This document shows, piece by piece, positions 11,578 to 22,347 of a DNA stretch of 64,000 bases. The stretch lies in assembly GCA_037176885.1 (NCBI GenBank), contig JAWWNJ010000065.1, positions 310,001 through 374,000 of the forward strand, read 5' to 3'. Under the pieces are notes generated by a model. That model had not been told where the DNA came from. It made no database searches and saw nothing but the letters and a program-made list of their open reading frames with translations. The position numbers were made by a program, and so were the translations under genes. This DNA is from Favolaschia claudopus (lineage: Eukaryota > Basidiomycota > Agaricomycetes > Agaricales > Mycenaceae). Each line of letters opens with the position of its first letter. The first letter of the stretch is position 1.

Positions 11578-13221
11578 TTAAGCGGAAAAACCAAGTCTCG
11601 ATGTCATTCTGATTACAGCTTCACAGTAAACTTCAATTCCCCAATTTCCATCATCTCGGTCGCAGTCAAAGTCTCCAAGAAGCTCTGCAGCTGCAGTGAG
11701 ATCCTCGTCTCCGTTCACCAAGATTCCACCTGCCCTCTCAGCTTCAGTCCCAGTCAGTTGCTCTGTTCGCTCCACCGGTTCGTCTGGATTTGCTGGAGGA
11801 AGGGGAGCATCGCCATCAAACCCATACAATGGATCCGATGCAACATTCAAATCGTCCCCGGGATCCCCAGTCCAGTAGCCACGCGTGATAGCGGCGGTTC
11901 GGCTGAGCTCGTAGATAGCGATAGGAGTTTTGTCGTGCTGAGTGCGCATGCGGTGGTGGTTCCATGCGTCGCGAGCACGGTCGAGAGCGGCCTGGATTCG
12001 ACGTTGGAAGACCAAGAAGAGGCAAGTCGAGTGGATGGGGTTCTCCATGTCCATGTCGAGGAGGTCCTTTTTCTCGAGGTAGTCGAAAATCTGTCGGAAG
12101 GTTTCCAGTGCATCCTTGCGGATATCGCGCCAAAGACGTTCAATTCGAACATTGTGCCGTGAGCTATAGTCAAAATTCAGTTTGTCGCCAACTACAGGGT
12201 AAGCGTAAGCGAATTCAGGCTTACCGGCCTCGTAGATAGGCTCTATGAAGAAGTCCCCAATATAAAATCATGAGACGCTCCACCTCGTTGTTTTCGGTCC
12301 CAAAGTCGCCACACATGCGACTCGGCCAGCCAAAGACAGCCACTGCTGCCTGAAACAAATTTGCAACAGTCATCTTCCGCTTGTTAGAGCAGCAAGCAAG
12401 GTAAATGATGAGACGAGAATGTCCATCGACACATCCATGAACATAGAACCCCCATGGACGGAGTTTCTCATTTCCGTCGTGGTGCCATGAGGCGTTTGAC
12501 CCCCGCACCTTGTATACCCGACGCTTGATGATACCCGCCCATCTACTAGATTAATACCGAAGTTGATGACCATGAATATGATGACTCACCGGACCAAGAC
12601 ACCGATTTCGTCGACTCGCCGCAGACTGTCTTGAACTCGAAGGCGAGGTAGATGAATACCACGAGATTCGAGATGACCGGAGACAATGACAGAGCCAACG
12701 AAGGGGTGGGCTAAGGAAATTTCCGACACAACTTCGTCCAGGGCCGCATCACTGATTTCAGTGAAGCTACGACGAGCTCGTGGGATTCCCGCCTTCTCCA
12801 ACTGACGGTACAGAGTCTTCCTGTCGACTCCCAAGGCATGAGCAATCTGCTCAAAAGTGTTGCCAAGATCATGAAGAAGCCGTGCCCGAGGAAGGTCCAG
12901 CACATAGCTTGGACGACCCGGACGACCTGTGTACAGCCTCGAATGTGAGGCGCTAGCTGGTGGAGGGGGATTGGTGATGAAATCGTCGAGCGGGGCAAGG
13001 AGTTGGTCGACATCAGAAAGCAGCGTCTCTCGGACGACGTCGGTGACCGAAAAGTCTTCGAGAACGGCGACAATTTGACGAACTGCGCCGAGCTGGTGTG
13101 CGCTGCGCTCAACGGCAGGGAGTTCAGCGTTTGGGAGAGAGTCGACAATGAATTGAGCCTGCACACAAATGTTGTGGGCCTCCAGAAGAAACGTATGAAC
13201 AGGGTCGTTGTTGGCGTTCAT
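11578..13221 (-). CDS. integrase-core DDE transposase (IS3EU-like)
   Basis: Three exons: 12590-13221, 12225-12545 and 11578-12163, with introns ending GTGAGT..CTAG and GTAAGC..ATAG. Residues about 115-170 form a DNA-binding helix-turn-helix preceded by GRPGRPSYVLDL (LGNTFEQIAHALGVDRKTLY). The catalytic core follows: first Asp in SNASWHHDGNEKLRPWGFY, second Asp in MCGDFGTENNEVERLM, and Glu in NVRIERLWRDIRKD 35 residues after the second Asp, a retroviral-integrase/IS3-like D-D-E spacing. The tail (GYWTGDPGDDLNVASDPLYG) matches the agaric integrase-core family. All three acidic residues are present and the frame is open, so it may be intact. The frame is open upstream to 13308; I prefer the Met at 13221 (MNANNDPVHTFLLEA). 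I did not find terminal repeats or a target duplication. The superfamily name is from memory and moderately sure. Confidence 0.8.
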
Positions 13222-14464
13222 GACAAGAGTCAATTGAAGTGATCCGTCGGAGCCGGATTTTGATGGCGAAAAGCCCTCGGCATTGGGCGAGAGCTTTTGG
13301 TAGGTCAAATTGTGAGCACTAAATCAGTGTGTTGTTCTTAGCTATGCGTTAAAAATACGCACACAGTTGAAACTGCAAACTAAAGGGAGCGCTCAATTGA
13401 ACGAAGTACTACCTTGCAACAGTCAATTCCCTGTTAGTACCTCTAATTGCATCAAGCTCGGGTATGTAACCTTCAATTTGATTAGCCAAGAAATTCGGGA
13501 CTCGAGTGGTGCTTATAACGATCTCTGGTTCAATTCAGAAACAAATATACAAATGGCGGCTGGTGGATTTGGACTTGCCAATTCCGATTTGGGTGCTATT
13601 AAACGGTGAATAGACGCTGATCGAGTAAGGATGTTCTAACCCGTACTCACTGGAAGCAATTCCAATGCAATGTTTCGATCGAAAGAATTGGTTGAAAGAA
13701 GCGGGCAAGATAGCCATTAGATTGAGGTTTTACCATCGAGCCGGATACTATGATCTATTGATACTGGAAGCATTCATCTTAAGGCCGGCAATGAGGTTGA
13801 GGAGGTCCAAAGGAGCCTTTGACAAATCGGATCTGGTCTGGGGTTGCCAATGTTTTGAATGTGAAGAGAGTTATCTGAATGCGAAAGGTTTATTCTCTCA
13901 TTGAATAATTGTGTTATGAATTGAGCTCTGGTCCTGAATTCAAGGGTCAAGACGTACTATATAAAGTTGTGCACACTGTGATTGAGTTCGCCGTCTCAAC
14001 ATCTGACTCTAACTTAGTCTCTAAGCAAGCTGAAATGAGTGTCAGCCACCACCGACCCAAGAACCCAAGTAGTTGAACTTGTGCTGAAGAAAATGAAGTC
14101 AGTAGGGGGAGACAACAATCTATCCAGGTAGTCTCTACTGGGGACAGCTCTACGGCAAGAAATACTTTGTGTTGGCACTTCAATACAACGTCACTTCTTG
14201 GGTTGAATTATAATATATGAATCCTCGGACCGAGATGATGCAAGTGGGTGACCGAAGAACTTACAACTGAGTTGACCCAGTCGGAAGAAACTGGGTGACC
14301 ATTGAGCCGTAGACATTTTATCGCAAAAACATCGTACAGAGATCCGAGTCGGGTTAAGTCAATCTGCTGTCACACTGGCATCACGGCATCTTGACGGCAT
14401 CACGCGGCTTGATGGGATAGGTGTGGGTTAAAATGTTCGAACTCGAAGGGTATGCGTTTATTTT
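13222..14464. other. gene-free interval
   Basis: AT-rich with several broken frames. A TATATAAA box near 13958 is not followed by a convincing gene. A single CACACAG motif (about 13356) resembles the units of the nearby arrays. No other supported feature. Confidence 0.35.
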
Positions 14465-15072
14465 TGCGAGAATTGGAGCTGTGCTTTTTTTTTTTGGCTG
14501 GAACCTAGGTGTGCATTTTTACCTGTGTTTGATAGCAATGTGCACCAAGCAAAGAATCAGGGTTGTTCGTTTTCCCGTTTGCAATATCATGTGCTGTGCA
14601 TTTTTTTTCGTGCGGGCAGGTGGTGAGAAAGCGTGCCTACCTGTGTGTTTTCGTACGCCGGCATCACCTGTGCTATTTCTGTACATTTCTCAAGCTGTGT
14701 TTTTTTCTCGATGAAAGTAGTGTGTTTTTTTCGCAAAATGTACAATAATTATGCCCCAGTATTACCCCCAAATGAAATACTACAGTATTTTCAGTGAAAA
14801 CTTGCACAGGTTGGCCTTATTTGACTCAATATCTACACAGCCTACTGTACCTCAAAATTTGATGCACTCCTCACCTCTGGAAGCCACAAAAAATTACGCA
14901 ACCACGATGTCAATGAAAAAGATGCACAGGTCTCCATAACAAAAAAATGCACAGGCGGGGAGAGTAGAAAGAATTTAAACACCTTGCCCGCACTCACAAT
15001 TGATGCACAACCATTTGAATAATAAGTTATTACACAGGTGAGTTCGGAGCGAAACTTTTTACACAAGTCGGT
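14465..15072. repeat. paired CTGTGCA arrays converging on a conserved core
   Basis: The left arm (14465-14740) has about ten forward motifs such as CTGTGCTTTTTTTT, GTGTGCATTTTT, CCTGTGTGTTTTCG and AAGCTGTGTTTTTTT. The core at 14745-14765 contains ATTATGCCCCAGTATTAC, identical to the core at 2349. The right arm (14795-15072) carries the inverted form, for example TTGCACAGG, GATGCACAGG, AATGCACAGG and TTACACAGG. In both arms the motif's T-rich side points to the core. No coding capacity. Confidence 0.55.
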
Positions 15073-15234
15073 TCGGAGATATTAGCATTCAGCAAGACCA
15101 ACGGCTTACGAGGTTTTGCTTCTCGACGGCCGCCGTACGAGGAGATCTACTTTAAGCTCTTTGGACTGTCCCATGCTTTGTCGATGTTTCACATTGACAT
15201 TACCATGACCTACATCTACTCTATATAGCAGGGC

Positions 15235-16691
15235 CCGGGAGTAAAATTTGGATCCGTTCGCGTCCAAGGGGTGATTGGCGCCGTGACGATCTGTCTAGCA
15301 TTTACGCCTTCGAGAACTGGGATCCGGACCGAGCCAACCTTGAAACACACGAGTACGAAGTTACTGAGCTACCCCCTGGGGCGGGCATCTACAGTCGCCT
15401 CTGTCATAACGCATAGATGTCCGTGGACCACCCACCCTATGGGTTTTTACAGACTATGGGTTGTCGCAACCGTGAGAAAGCTAAATCATCGCCCAAAATG
15501 GAAATTGATGCCATCAACTTGCGGCCGGCCAAAGCCGAGCAACATTCGAGCCGTACAGAAAGTCATTTCTAGCCTAGATTTGGTGTCAAAGCACGTCAGA
15601 CTGACTTTGATTCAATCATCTAGCCACATCCCTTCCAAACTTGGGCTAAAAACTGCTTCAAACGGTCTCAAGACATTGAAAATTGGGCAAAAGTTATGGG
15701 TTTTCTCCTCGAAAGAGTATGTGTTATGGGGTATCGCAGAGGTATGCAATTTTAGCGGGGAACCAACCTGGTGGATGCCAAAATGTATGGGTTAGTGCAG
15801 AGTATGGCGTTTGACAATGATGCGTTATGACAGAGGTGACTGTAGTAGGAGTTTTATTTTTTTGTATCTTTACTGGCTAACCGCCGTCGACAGCCTTCAG
15901 GAGCCGGGACGCAGACATGCGGATATTAATTCCCACACTGATGGTCCGACTGCAACCCTCACAGTTGGAGGATATTTTCTGTGCGCGGCACGCATTCGAT
16001 CAGCCATGGCCGTTATACTGCATATTTCAATTCTTTCTCACCTTTTAACAAATGCAGAGCATGTTGCGCTCTGGCACGTGTACATCCGCATTGCCATGTT
16101 CTGGCTATACACAACGTCGAGTACGCACCCGTTTTCGAACATCTGTTTGATATGTATACTACTCCCCGATATGTCTCTTTCTCCGCCAAAAGGTTGGTTG
16201 GATATTATCTACCTCGCTTGCATGATAACTCTGTTACCTTACCTTGACCATCGCAACTACAATTCGGAGATGGTTCCGGAATTTGAGCTGGAGGAAGCTG
16301 CTTCAGTTGGTGACGAATACTCCGAATGGCGGGAGTGGGTGAGCGAGAAGTATGTGTGCCTAAACAGCGCTGGAGAGACAATGAACTGGGAACACTGTGA
16401 GTCACTACTTTGGTTGAGTTCCAATGTCAGATAGCTTACAGATCTGCTCAGGCATCTCTCCTTCATATGGCTGTGGCGTTAACGAAGTATCATGCCACAG
16501 AGGCAAAGAAGAACTCAACCGCCGAGATCTTTCAATATTTCACACCTACGGCCTTCCGGTCGAGACTTCTTACTGCTTTGCGATCTTATGATCCGGCGCT
16601 GGCAACACAATTTACGTCGAAGATGAAGCAGATGGATGTGGATGGATTTTTCTTGTTTGAAGGCGAAGAGTTGGTTTGGGTGGAATTATAA
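15235..16691 (+). pseudogene. unknown multi-exon gene interrupted by a MITE
   Basis: A plus-strand frame reads RPRGDWRRDDLSSIYAFENW and then VTELPPGAGI, where a MITE (15392-15842) interrupts it. Directly after the MITE and its TA duplication is an intron donor (GTAGGA, 15845) with acceptor near 15892, after which coding resumes as LQEPGRRHADINSHTDG. Later exons include GWLDIIYLACMITLLPYL, LEEAASVGDEYSEWREWV and the terminal SLLHMAVALTKYHATEAKKN through FEGEELVWVEL to a stop at 16691. No start codon is obvious; the 5' end may be lost near the motif array ending at 15072. I do not recognise the family. With the MITE in place the frame hits a stop within a few codons. Confidence 0.5.
15392..15842. 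mobile_element. MITE, Tc1/mariner-like, 451 bp
   Basis: Termini are inverted: CAGTCGCCTCTGTCATAACG on the left and its complement with one mismatch on the right, about 23 bp in all. Both sides are flanked by TA (15390-15391 and 15843-15844), the duplication expected for Tc1/mariner-like insertion. The interior has several copies of TATGGGTT/TATGGGGT and no transposase. A single end of the same family occurs at 57537. Confidence 0.85.
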
Positions 16692-16881
16692 TTTTGCATT
16701 CCAAATTGAATAGCCCTACTGCTCGCGAGTTTCGTGATCTCCTGTGATTTCTCGGGGAAGAATCAGACTTCGAATTCAACGTAGAGAGCTGTATTCAACA
16801 AGCAGCCGTCCAAATTCATGGGTTCTTGCGAATATACTGCCGAACGAGAACTGCCAAGGCATGTTGGCGCCGATTCAGAAT

Positions 16882-17176
16882 GTATATACAGCCTGTGTAA
16901 TTATGTTCTATACACTATGAAGCCTGTGCATATTTTGTTACAACCTTGATGGTGTGTAAAACCGCAGCTATACTGCTTGTGCATTTTTTGAAGCACATTT
17001 TATTTACCTGTGTAGAAAAAAATACCGTGGCAACCTGTGCACTTTTAAAAATATCTGACCTGTGTACACTTTTTGACCGACTGAGATGTGTAAATCTGCA
17101 GAAACAACCTGTGCAATATTTCGCAAGAGGGTGTGCATTTTTCTCTACCTTGGCTGGAATAATGGCCCAGTATTAC
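16882..17176. repeat. CTGTGCA array (single arm) with core
   Basis: Ten forward motifs at 22-35 bp spacing (for example GCCTGTGTAATTAT, AACCTGTGCACTTTT, GACCTGTGTACACTTTT, AACCTGTGCAATATTT). They lead into a core at 17158-17176, AATAATGGCCCAGTATTAC, one or two changes from the core at 2349 and 14765. It could be the right end of an element whose left arm is at 14795-15072, which would make an element of about 2.4 kb enclosing the gene at 15235-16691. That pairing is inference. Confidence 0.5.
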
Positions 17177-17295
17177 TGCCAAACGGACGCATACACGTTG
17201 CAGGGCAAAACGGAGGCCACTGCCGGACGCATACGCGTTGCAGGGCGAGACGGAGCCCACTGCCGGACGCAAGTGCGTTGCAGAGACTGGGAGCG
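17174..17295. repeat. 40 bp tandem repeat, about 2.7 copies
   Basis: Unit ACTGCCGGACGCATACGCGT continuing TGCAGGGCGAGACGGAGCCC. The first copy merges with the outer edge of the adjacent core (TACTGCCAAACGGACGC), so the tandem array seems to have grown from the element's terminal sequence. Confidence 0.7.
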
Positions 17296-17439
17296 GGAAC
17301 GGGGAAGTAGAAGGGAGGTGGGAAGGGAGAAGAAAGAAGGGGCAGAGAATGGAAGGGAAGGAAGGGAGGGGGTAGGTGAAGAATGAGATATAGAGGACTT
17401 ACTGTTTTAGCAACGTCGAGGGCGAAATCGAAACGTGTA

Positions 17440-17870
17440 AGATATGCCTCATCCATACGCAGCTAGCTGTGACAGTGACGGGTCACAAAAGCCTATTTTT
17501 TGACCATCTGCCTCATATTTTGACAACGAAGACGAAAATAGAGAATTCGTTCCGTTAATCGACAGACAGGTATCCTGACTATGTCCTCCCAAAATTACAA
17601 GGCTATTGGGGAAGTATTGGTGGAGGAGATAGAATTTTAGTCAGAGCACTCACAAAATTGGGATTTAACAGGATTCCCGATCAAAATTTTATCTCCTCTG
17701 CCAATATTGCCTCAGTCGCCTTGTAATTTTGGGAGAATTGAGACAGACTACCTCTCCGTCGATTTACGGAACAGATTTCTTATTTTCGTCCCCGTTGTCG
17801 AGATATGAGGGAGATGGTCGAAAGTGTGACGCTGTGACAGGAGCTAGCTGCGTATGGATGAGGCATATCT
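17440..17870. mobile_element. palindromic (foldback) MITE, 431 bp, TA-flanked
   Basis: The whole element is one long imperfect inverted repeat. Left terminus AGATATGCCTCATCCATACG; the right terminus is its complement; arms of about 200 bp align throughout, including an inner pair CTCCCAAAATTACAAGGC at 17586 and its complement ending 17735. Flanked by TA at 17438-17439 and 17871-17872. It sits inside the RT reading frame of the surrounding retroelement between EDFP and TRFDF. Non-coding. Confidence 0.85.
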
Positions 17871-19284
17871 TAGGGAAATCTTCCTTATGTATGAAATCGT
17901 TGACCGCCGGAGTGCCGGAGGGTTTGTGTGCCTTTGAGAGATTGCGACAAACGCGTTTTTTCGGCGGTAGATCTGGGCCTTGGTCCTGAAGGACGACGAG
18001 GAGGGGGGAGCAGTAGAAGGGCCCTCGGCATATGCGTTCCATATCCGCCCGAGTAAATGGGCCCGACATCCTTCCGGCGGAGCATTCTGTGGAGATGTAG
18101 TCCTGCACAGCATCAGTGTGGGCAAGAACGGAAGGATGGTTAGGGATAATGATGGTGGACTTGAGCTCTGGCAGGCGACCGAGTGGGAAGCCGTTTAAAA
18201 GGTTGCGAGTGAGGAAAGGGTATTTGCTTCCGAGATTGTGTTTCTTTAATAAGTTATCGATGGCTTCAACGTTATAAGGGTGGATGATCCTGGAGAAGAG
18301 CTCGTCAAAAATGGGGTGAGCGTTGCCGGGCGGCGGGCGGCGGGAGACAGAGGATATCAAATCAGGATATGAAAGCGAGGGTTTAGGACCGCCTAGTAGA
18401 TGTGCGTCAAGAAAGAGGTCGTCGTCAAGTTCGTCCTCAAGCCACGAGAGATCCGTCTCGGACTCGGGCGCATTGAGGATGGATGGAGGAGGCTGGGTGT
18501 TCTTTACCGCAGAGGCTGCATATGTGGAGACGAGTTGAGGAGTGGGAGTTGTCACAGCGGCTTCCGAGGCTCCAGGAGATGCAGATGATCTTCTTTTCGG
18601 GGCCGCGGTAAGGTTTGGCTGTTTTGAGGTCGCCGTTGTCGTAGGTGGCGAAACAAGGCTTGCGGTCTTCGAATGTGTCTTTGGAACGCGGGTGTTCGCG
18701 GACCGCGTGGGGCCCAGCGCATACGAGACAGTAGAGAGGACGTCTTTGCGGGGTCGAGTCGCGAGGTCGATCTTTGCCGCGTCCGTTATTCCGAAAGGAG
18801 CTGTGGGAGTCGTCGGCGTCACGAAAGGAATGGCCGCTATTGTTTTGATGTTTGGGGGGACGAGGGGGAAGGTGGTGGGTGTTGTTGACGCCGAGGTCGG
18901 CCGCCCTGCGGGTGATGGGGGCGCTGGTTCCAGAGGCGGCGAGCTGGGCAGCCTTCTGGGTGCCGACTTCGATGGCGACTTTCAGGGACCACTGGGTCTG
19001 GTCGAACGGCGATTGGTCGAGGATGGCGTTTCTGAGCCGCTTTTCGATGCGGTACCAAAAAGCAAAGTCAGCTTCGAAATTTTCAATTCTAAGGAAAAAA
19101 TCCCGATGTTTGGTCATCTCGACGGCGAAAGAAAAAGGGTTGCTGGGAGAAACTGGGGCGCTGAGGCGTTCTAAGCCCTTGAGATGGTTGTTGAACGCTT
19201 GCGTCCATGCGTAAGCCGAGTAACCGTCGGTGGAGTCGTCGCCGCCCCACATGGCGGTCAGCTTGGGCATATCAATGAGGAATA

Positions 19285-19529
19285 CTGTAGTGTTTCGACC
19301 AAGTGTTCAGGTGACGGGTGACAGGCACCCGTGAACTGAACACTTCTGGTGCCAGTGACGGTGACACCGAGTTTTTTTGTCCCAAAATGGACAAAAAACG
19401 TCGAAAATTTGCGGGCCGGCATTCGCCGGCCTACCATATATGGCAATTTGCTGTGCTTTGAACACCTTGTCCAGTGAACACTGTAGGTGACAGGTGACAC
19501 CCAGTGAACACTTGGTCGAAATACTACAG
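19285..19529. mobile_element. MITE, 245 bp, TA-flanked
   Basis: Termini CTGTAGTGTTTCGACCAAGT on the left and its near-perfect complement on the right (one mismatch), with TA at 19283-19284 and 19530-19531. Subterminal GTGTTCA and GTGACAGG blocks are repeated. Inserted in the gag frame between NDASAEKV and FLIDMPKL of the retroelement. No coding capacity. Confidence 0.85.
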
Positions 19530-20220
19530 TACCTTTTCGGCGGAGGCGTCGTTAACGGGGGTTTGTTTTTTGCAGGGGATGTCGTCTGGGTACTCTGTGG
19601 CGCATCGTAGGCTGTCGGTCGTCCGAGAACCAAAAGAGAGAGGGGTGTTGTTTGAAGGCGATGGCTGCCAGAAAGATATCTGGGCAGGAGACCGGGCGGC
19701 TGGCGATGGAGTCAATGGGGACGGGTTTGGACATCACCATGCTGCCTTCTAAAAGACGCACGCTGTCTTTCTCCTTCTCCTTTTCGCGTTTTTCTTTTTC
19801 TTTTCTAGCATCGTCGGCCTGTTGTTTGCTTTTTCGCTTTTGGTAGACGAGGAGAGCCAGGTTGGATGGTAGTGGACCGACGAGGCGTTCGTATTCGTGG
19901 GAGGAGGCGATTTCTTCGACTTCCTCGGGGTTGTAGAGGTAGACCGCGCGAAGTTTTAGGCCGATGTCTATGGTCTGTGTCAGAGTGCCGTCCTTCAGCG
20001 CAGCTTCATAAGCTTTGGTGGTGCGTGTGCTAAGGCGGTTATGCTCGTCGACTTCGCAATTATACTTGTTGCGGTCTTTCAAATCGAAGTCGTCGGGAAT
20101 GGGAAGGTCTGGCGGTGGTTTAGTCCAGGCGGCGAAGTCGTAGGTAGGTTGAAGAGGAAGCGGAAGGCCGCAGGTAGAGGTCGGAGGATTTTGAGAGTTC
20201 TGAGAGCCTTGGTCTGACAT

Positions 20221-21028
20221 ATTCGAAGAAGAATTTGAGAGCTTAAGAGGGCGAGGAAGAAGCAGGGAGGGACGCGTCGAGCGCGTCTGGAGTAAACAGG
20301 TTACAGAGGTTACATCACATGTCACGCGTCCTACTATCTAATCTCCCTTATCTTCCACTAAACCCAGCCGCTCGCAAGCTCGCGTGGGTTTAGCTCGCAT
20401 GTAGGTTGGTCCATTATGTGAAGGATAGCTTAGTTTCAGAACATTGAGAGAAAGAACGCGTCTGAAAGCAGGGAAACACGCGCTTTGTGACAAGAGCGCG
20501 ACGCGTTGAGGGAATGATGGTGTTGCCTCGTGACCGAAGGACTTTCCATAACGGGAGCCGTCGCCGTGCCGAATGAAACTCCGCCCATCAATTGTCGCTT
20601 CTCAGCCGACCCCCGTCACGCGTCCAGGACTTTATATACGTTTACGACTGTCTTCAAAAAAGTTTATAAAGTCTTGTTTACGAGACTACGTTTTGACTTA
20701 TGTAGTTTCTGAAAAAGAGACCACAGAGTAAGTATAATGGGCTCAAGACTGAGCTCGGACGTACTGGGGGTGTAATAAATCCAAGCCTACTTATTCAGGA
20801 CGTGGGTAAAAGATATCAATGGATGGTCGAAACTGTAAACAGCACAACATGGAATTTGTCGCAACCTCTGAGACTTTTTTTTTTTTTTGTCGTACGCACG
20901 TGTCAGTCACATGATACGCTGGAAACAAACAATCACCACGTACCGTTAGGGAACACTGCCACCTGATGAGTCTTTGCAGACGAAACGTTGCGCCCAAACG
21001 TCCGACGTGTCCCCACCCGTCTTCTCTC
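20221..21028. other. upstream flank of the retroelement, gene-free
   Basis: Contains the small hairpin AACCCAGCCGCTCGCAAGC/GCTCGCGTGGGTTT near 20361, a T-run at 20876-20887 and no supported gene. Any terminal repeat of the DIRS-like element should lie here, but I could not identify one by eye. Confidence 0.35.
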
Positions 21029-21469
21029 AGGCCCCGGGAAGCTCCACCAAAGGGTTGTCCCCAAAATTTCCGGATTTTGGCCTCAAAAACCCAATTTTCC
21101 AGGGCTCAAAAACCCAATATCGGACAGGGGTTGTGACACGTCACAGTCGTGACTCGGCCAAGAAATGCCACGCAAAATGGTCAAAAATGCGAATTTTTCT
21201 CCCGCGCTCCGTAACAGGAAGAAAATGGCCCGAATCTGGCGCTCTACCCGGCAGAAATATGTGAGCTGAGTGCATGCCGGAAATTTTGCCCGGTCTCGAA
21301 CAAAAATCACCTCCCGAGTCCTCAAAAACCCAATTTCGGGACAAGGCTTGGACAAATTTGCCGCCCCAATCGCCTCAAAAAAACCAATTTGGGGACAGGG
21401 ATTTGGCCAAATTTGGGCCTCAAAAACCCAGTTTTCGGGACAACCCCTTGGTGGAGCTTCCCGGGGCCG
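21029..21469. mobile_element. MITE, hAT-like, 441 bp, 8 bp target duplication
   Basis: Ends are inverted over at least 35 bp (GGCCCCGGGAAGCTCCACCA and complement). The 8 bp CTTCTCTC flanks both sides (21021-21028 and 21470-21477), as expected for hAT or P-type insertion. Inside are five copies of a 25 bp block beginning CTCAAAAACCCAATTT followed by GGGACA (21080, 21103, 21321, 21373, 21418). These subterminal blocks may be transposase-binding repeats. Non-coding. Confidence 0.8.
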
Positions 21470-21477
21470 CTTCTCTC

Positions 21478-22034
21478 TCTAGCATCACCCCTGTGGTCGT
21501 CGTCGTCGGTCGCGCGGCGCTCCGCGCCGCGCTCGCTCCTCCTCCTCCCGCTTTGTCTACGTTTATCAGTGACCGCCCAAAGGGCTGAGGCCTATAAAGC
21601 TAACTTATAGCCCTATAGGGGGCCTATAATGAGGGCTATAGTATTAGCAATTTTGTCTCGCTTCAAGAGGGCTATAGAGTCACGTGGTACTTACATCATC
21701 AATAACGTACAATGCAGTGTCTGTCAAAAAATTTCTTCTCTCACTCTTGTCTCACTCCTCCTCAAAAACCAAGAATGAAAACTCGCCCGGCAACAAAACT
21801 GCATTGGGACTCCAGACTTCTTCCACAAAGGCAGGGAGCAAAACAAGACCCAGCACCGCACCTACTGCAAAGGCTGCGTCCAGAATTAAGTCGCTCTAAT
21901 TCTCGCAAGAGACGATTGAGGAGTTCCCATTGATTTGAGAATTGAGTCGTTGCTATATTGCGAGACAGCTTTACTGCTTGATGCAAGAAACCTTTATTGA
22001 TGGAATGTGCTCCTTTGTTGAGTGCGTCCGATCG
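21478..22034. other. gene-free interval with CTATAG-rich palindromes
   Basis: Near 21594-21676 the sequence alternates GGCCTATA, CTTATAG, CCCTATAGGGG and GGGCTATAG, a cluster of overlapping palindromes that probably marks a decayed MITE. The rest has no supported gene. Confidence 0.4.
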
Positions 22035-22347
22035 TCACGCGAGGACTGCAGTATAATTCCCAATTCTGCCAAGCGGCTTCAACGTTGGGAATATGAGGGT
22101 GACATGCTCAGGAGGATCCTCATTGATTTCGTTCTCGTCAACGGCCTGTTGCAAGTCGGTCAGAGGTGCAGGTGGAGCTGCCTCTGAGGATGTCTCAGCA
22201 GCGAGCGACGACGAAGGTGAGCCAGCACCTGAACGATTTGGAGACATATGTGGTGGAGGATCGCGAGGAGATGAAGGTGTAGATTGCGGATTGGTAGAGG
22301 GATCGGTAGGGTCCGTGGTACATAGGAGGGGAAAGCAGTTACGTACA
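22035..22347 (-). CDS. short Pro/Ser-rich open frame, unknown
   Basis: A minus-strand frame rich in Pro, Ser and Asp ends with HVTLIFPTLKPLGRIGNYTA and a stop at 22035. There is no recognisable domain and no clear start. It could be a 3' exon of a gene truncated by the repeat at 22360. Low confidence. Confidence 0.2.

Larger units (their letters stand above)
17398..20220 (-). pseudogene. DIRS-like retroelement gag and partial RT
   Basis: Minus-strand gag starts at MSDQGSQNSQNPPTSTCGLP (20220) and runs through KPPPDLPIPDDFDLKDRNKY and a Lys/Glu coiled stretch. After one frameshift near 19620 it continues into YSAYAWTQAFNNH and two Cys/His knuckles (CLVCAGPHAVREH; CSLCGKEHPASSIHPQC). The next frame, overlapping at 18437-18822, holds the start of the reverse transcriptase: RNLLNGFPLGRLPELKSTI, then PKKRVCRNLSKAHKPSG, then VNDFIHKEDFP. 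After a MITE it resumes as TRFDFALDVAKT and ends at about 17398. This gag/RT layout is that of the tyrosine-recombinase retroelements abundant in agarics. The catalytic RT motif, RNase H and recombinase are missing. Two MITEs (17440-17870, 19285-19529) lie inside the coding region. Confidence 0.7.

Noticed and set aside
18542..19214. Long plus-strand open frames opposite the retroelement
   Set aside because: Antisense shadows of the gag/RT reading frames, whose knuckles and RT motifs are clearly on the minus strand.
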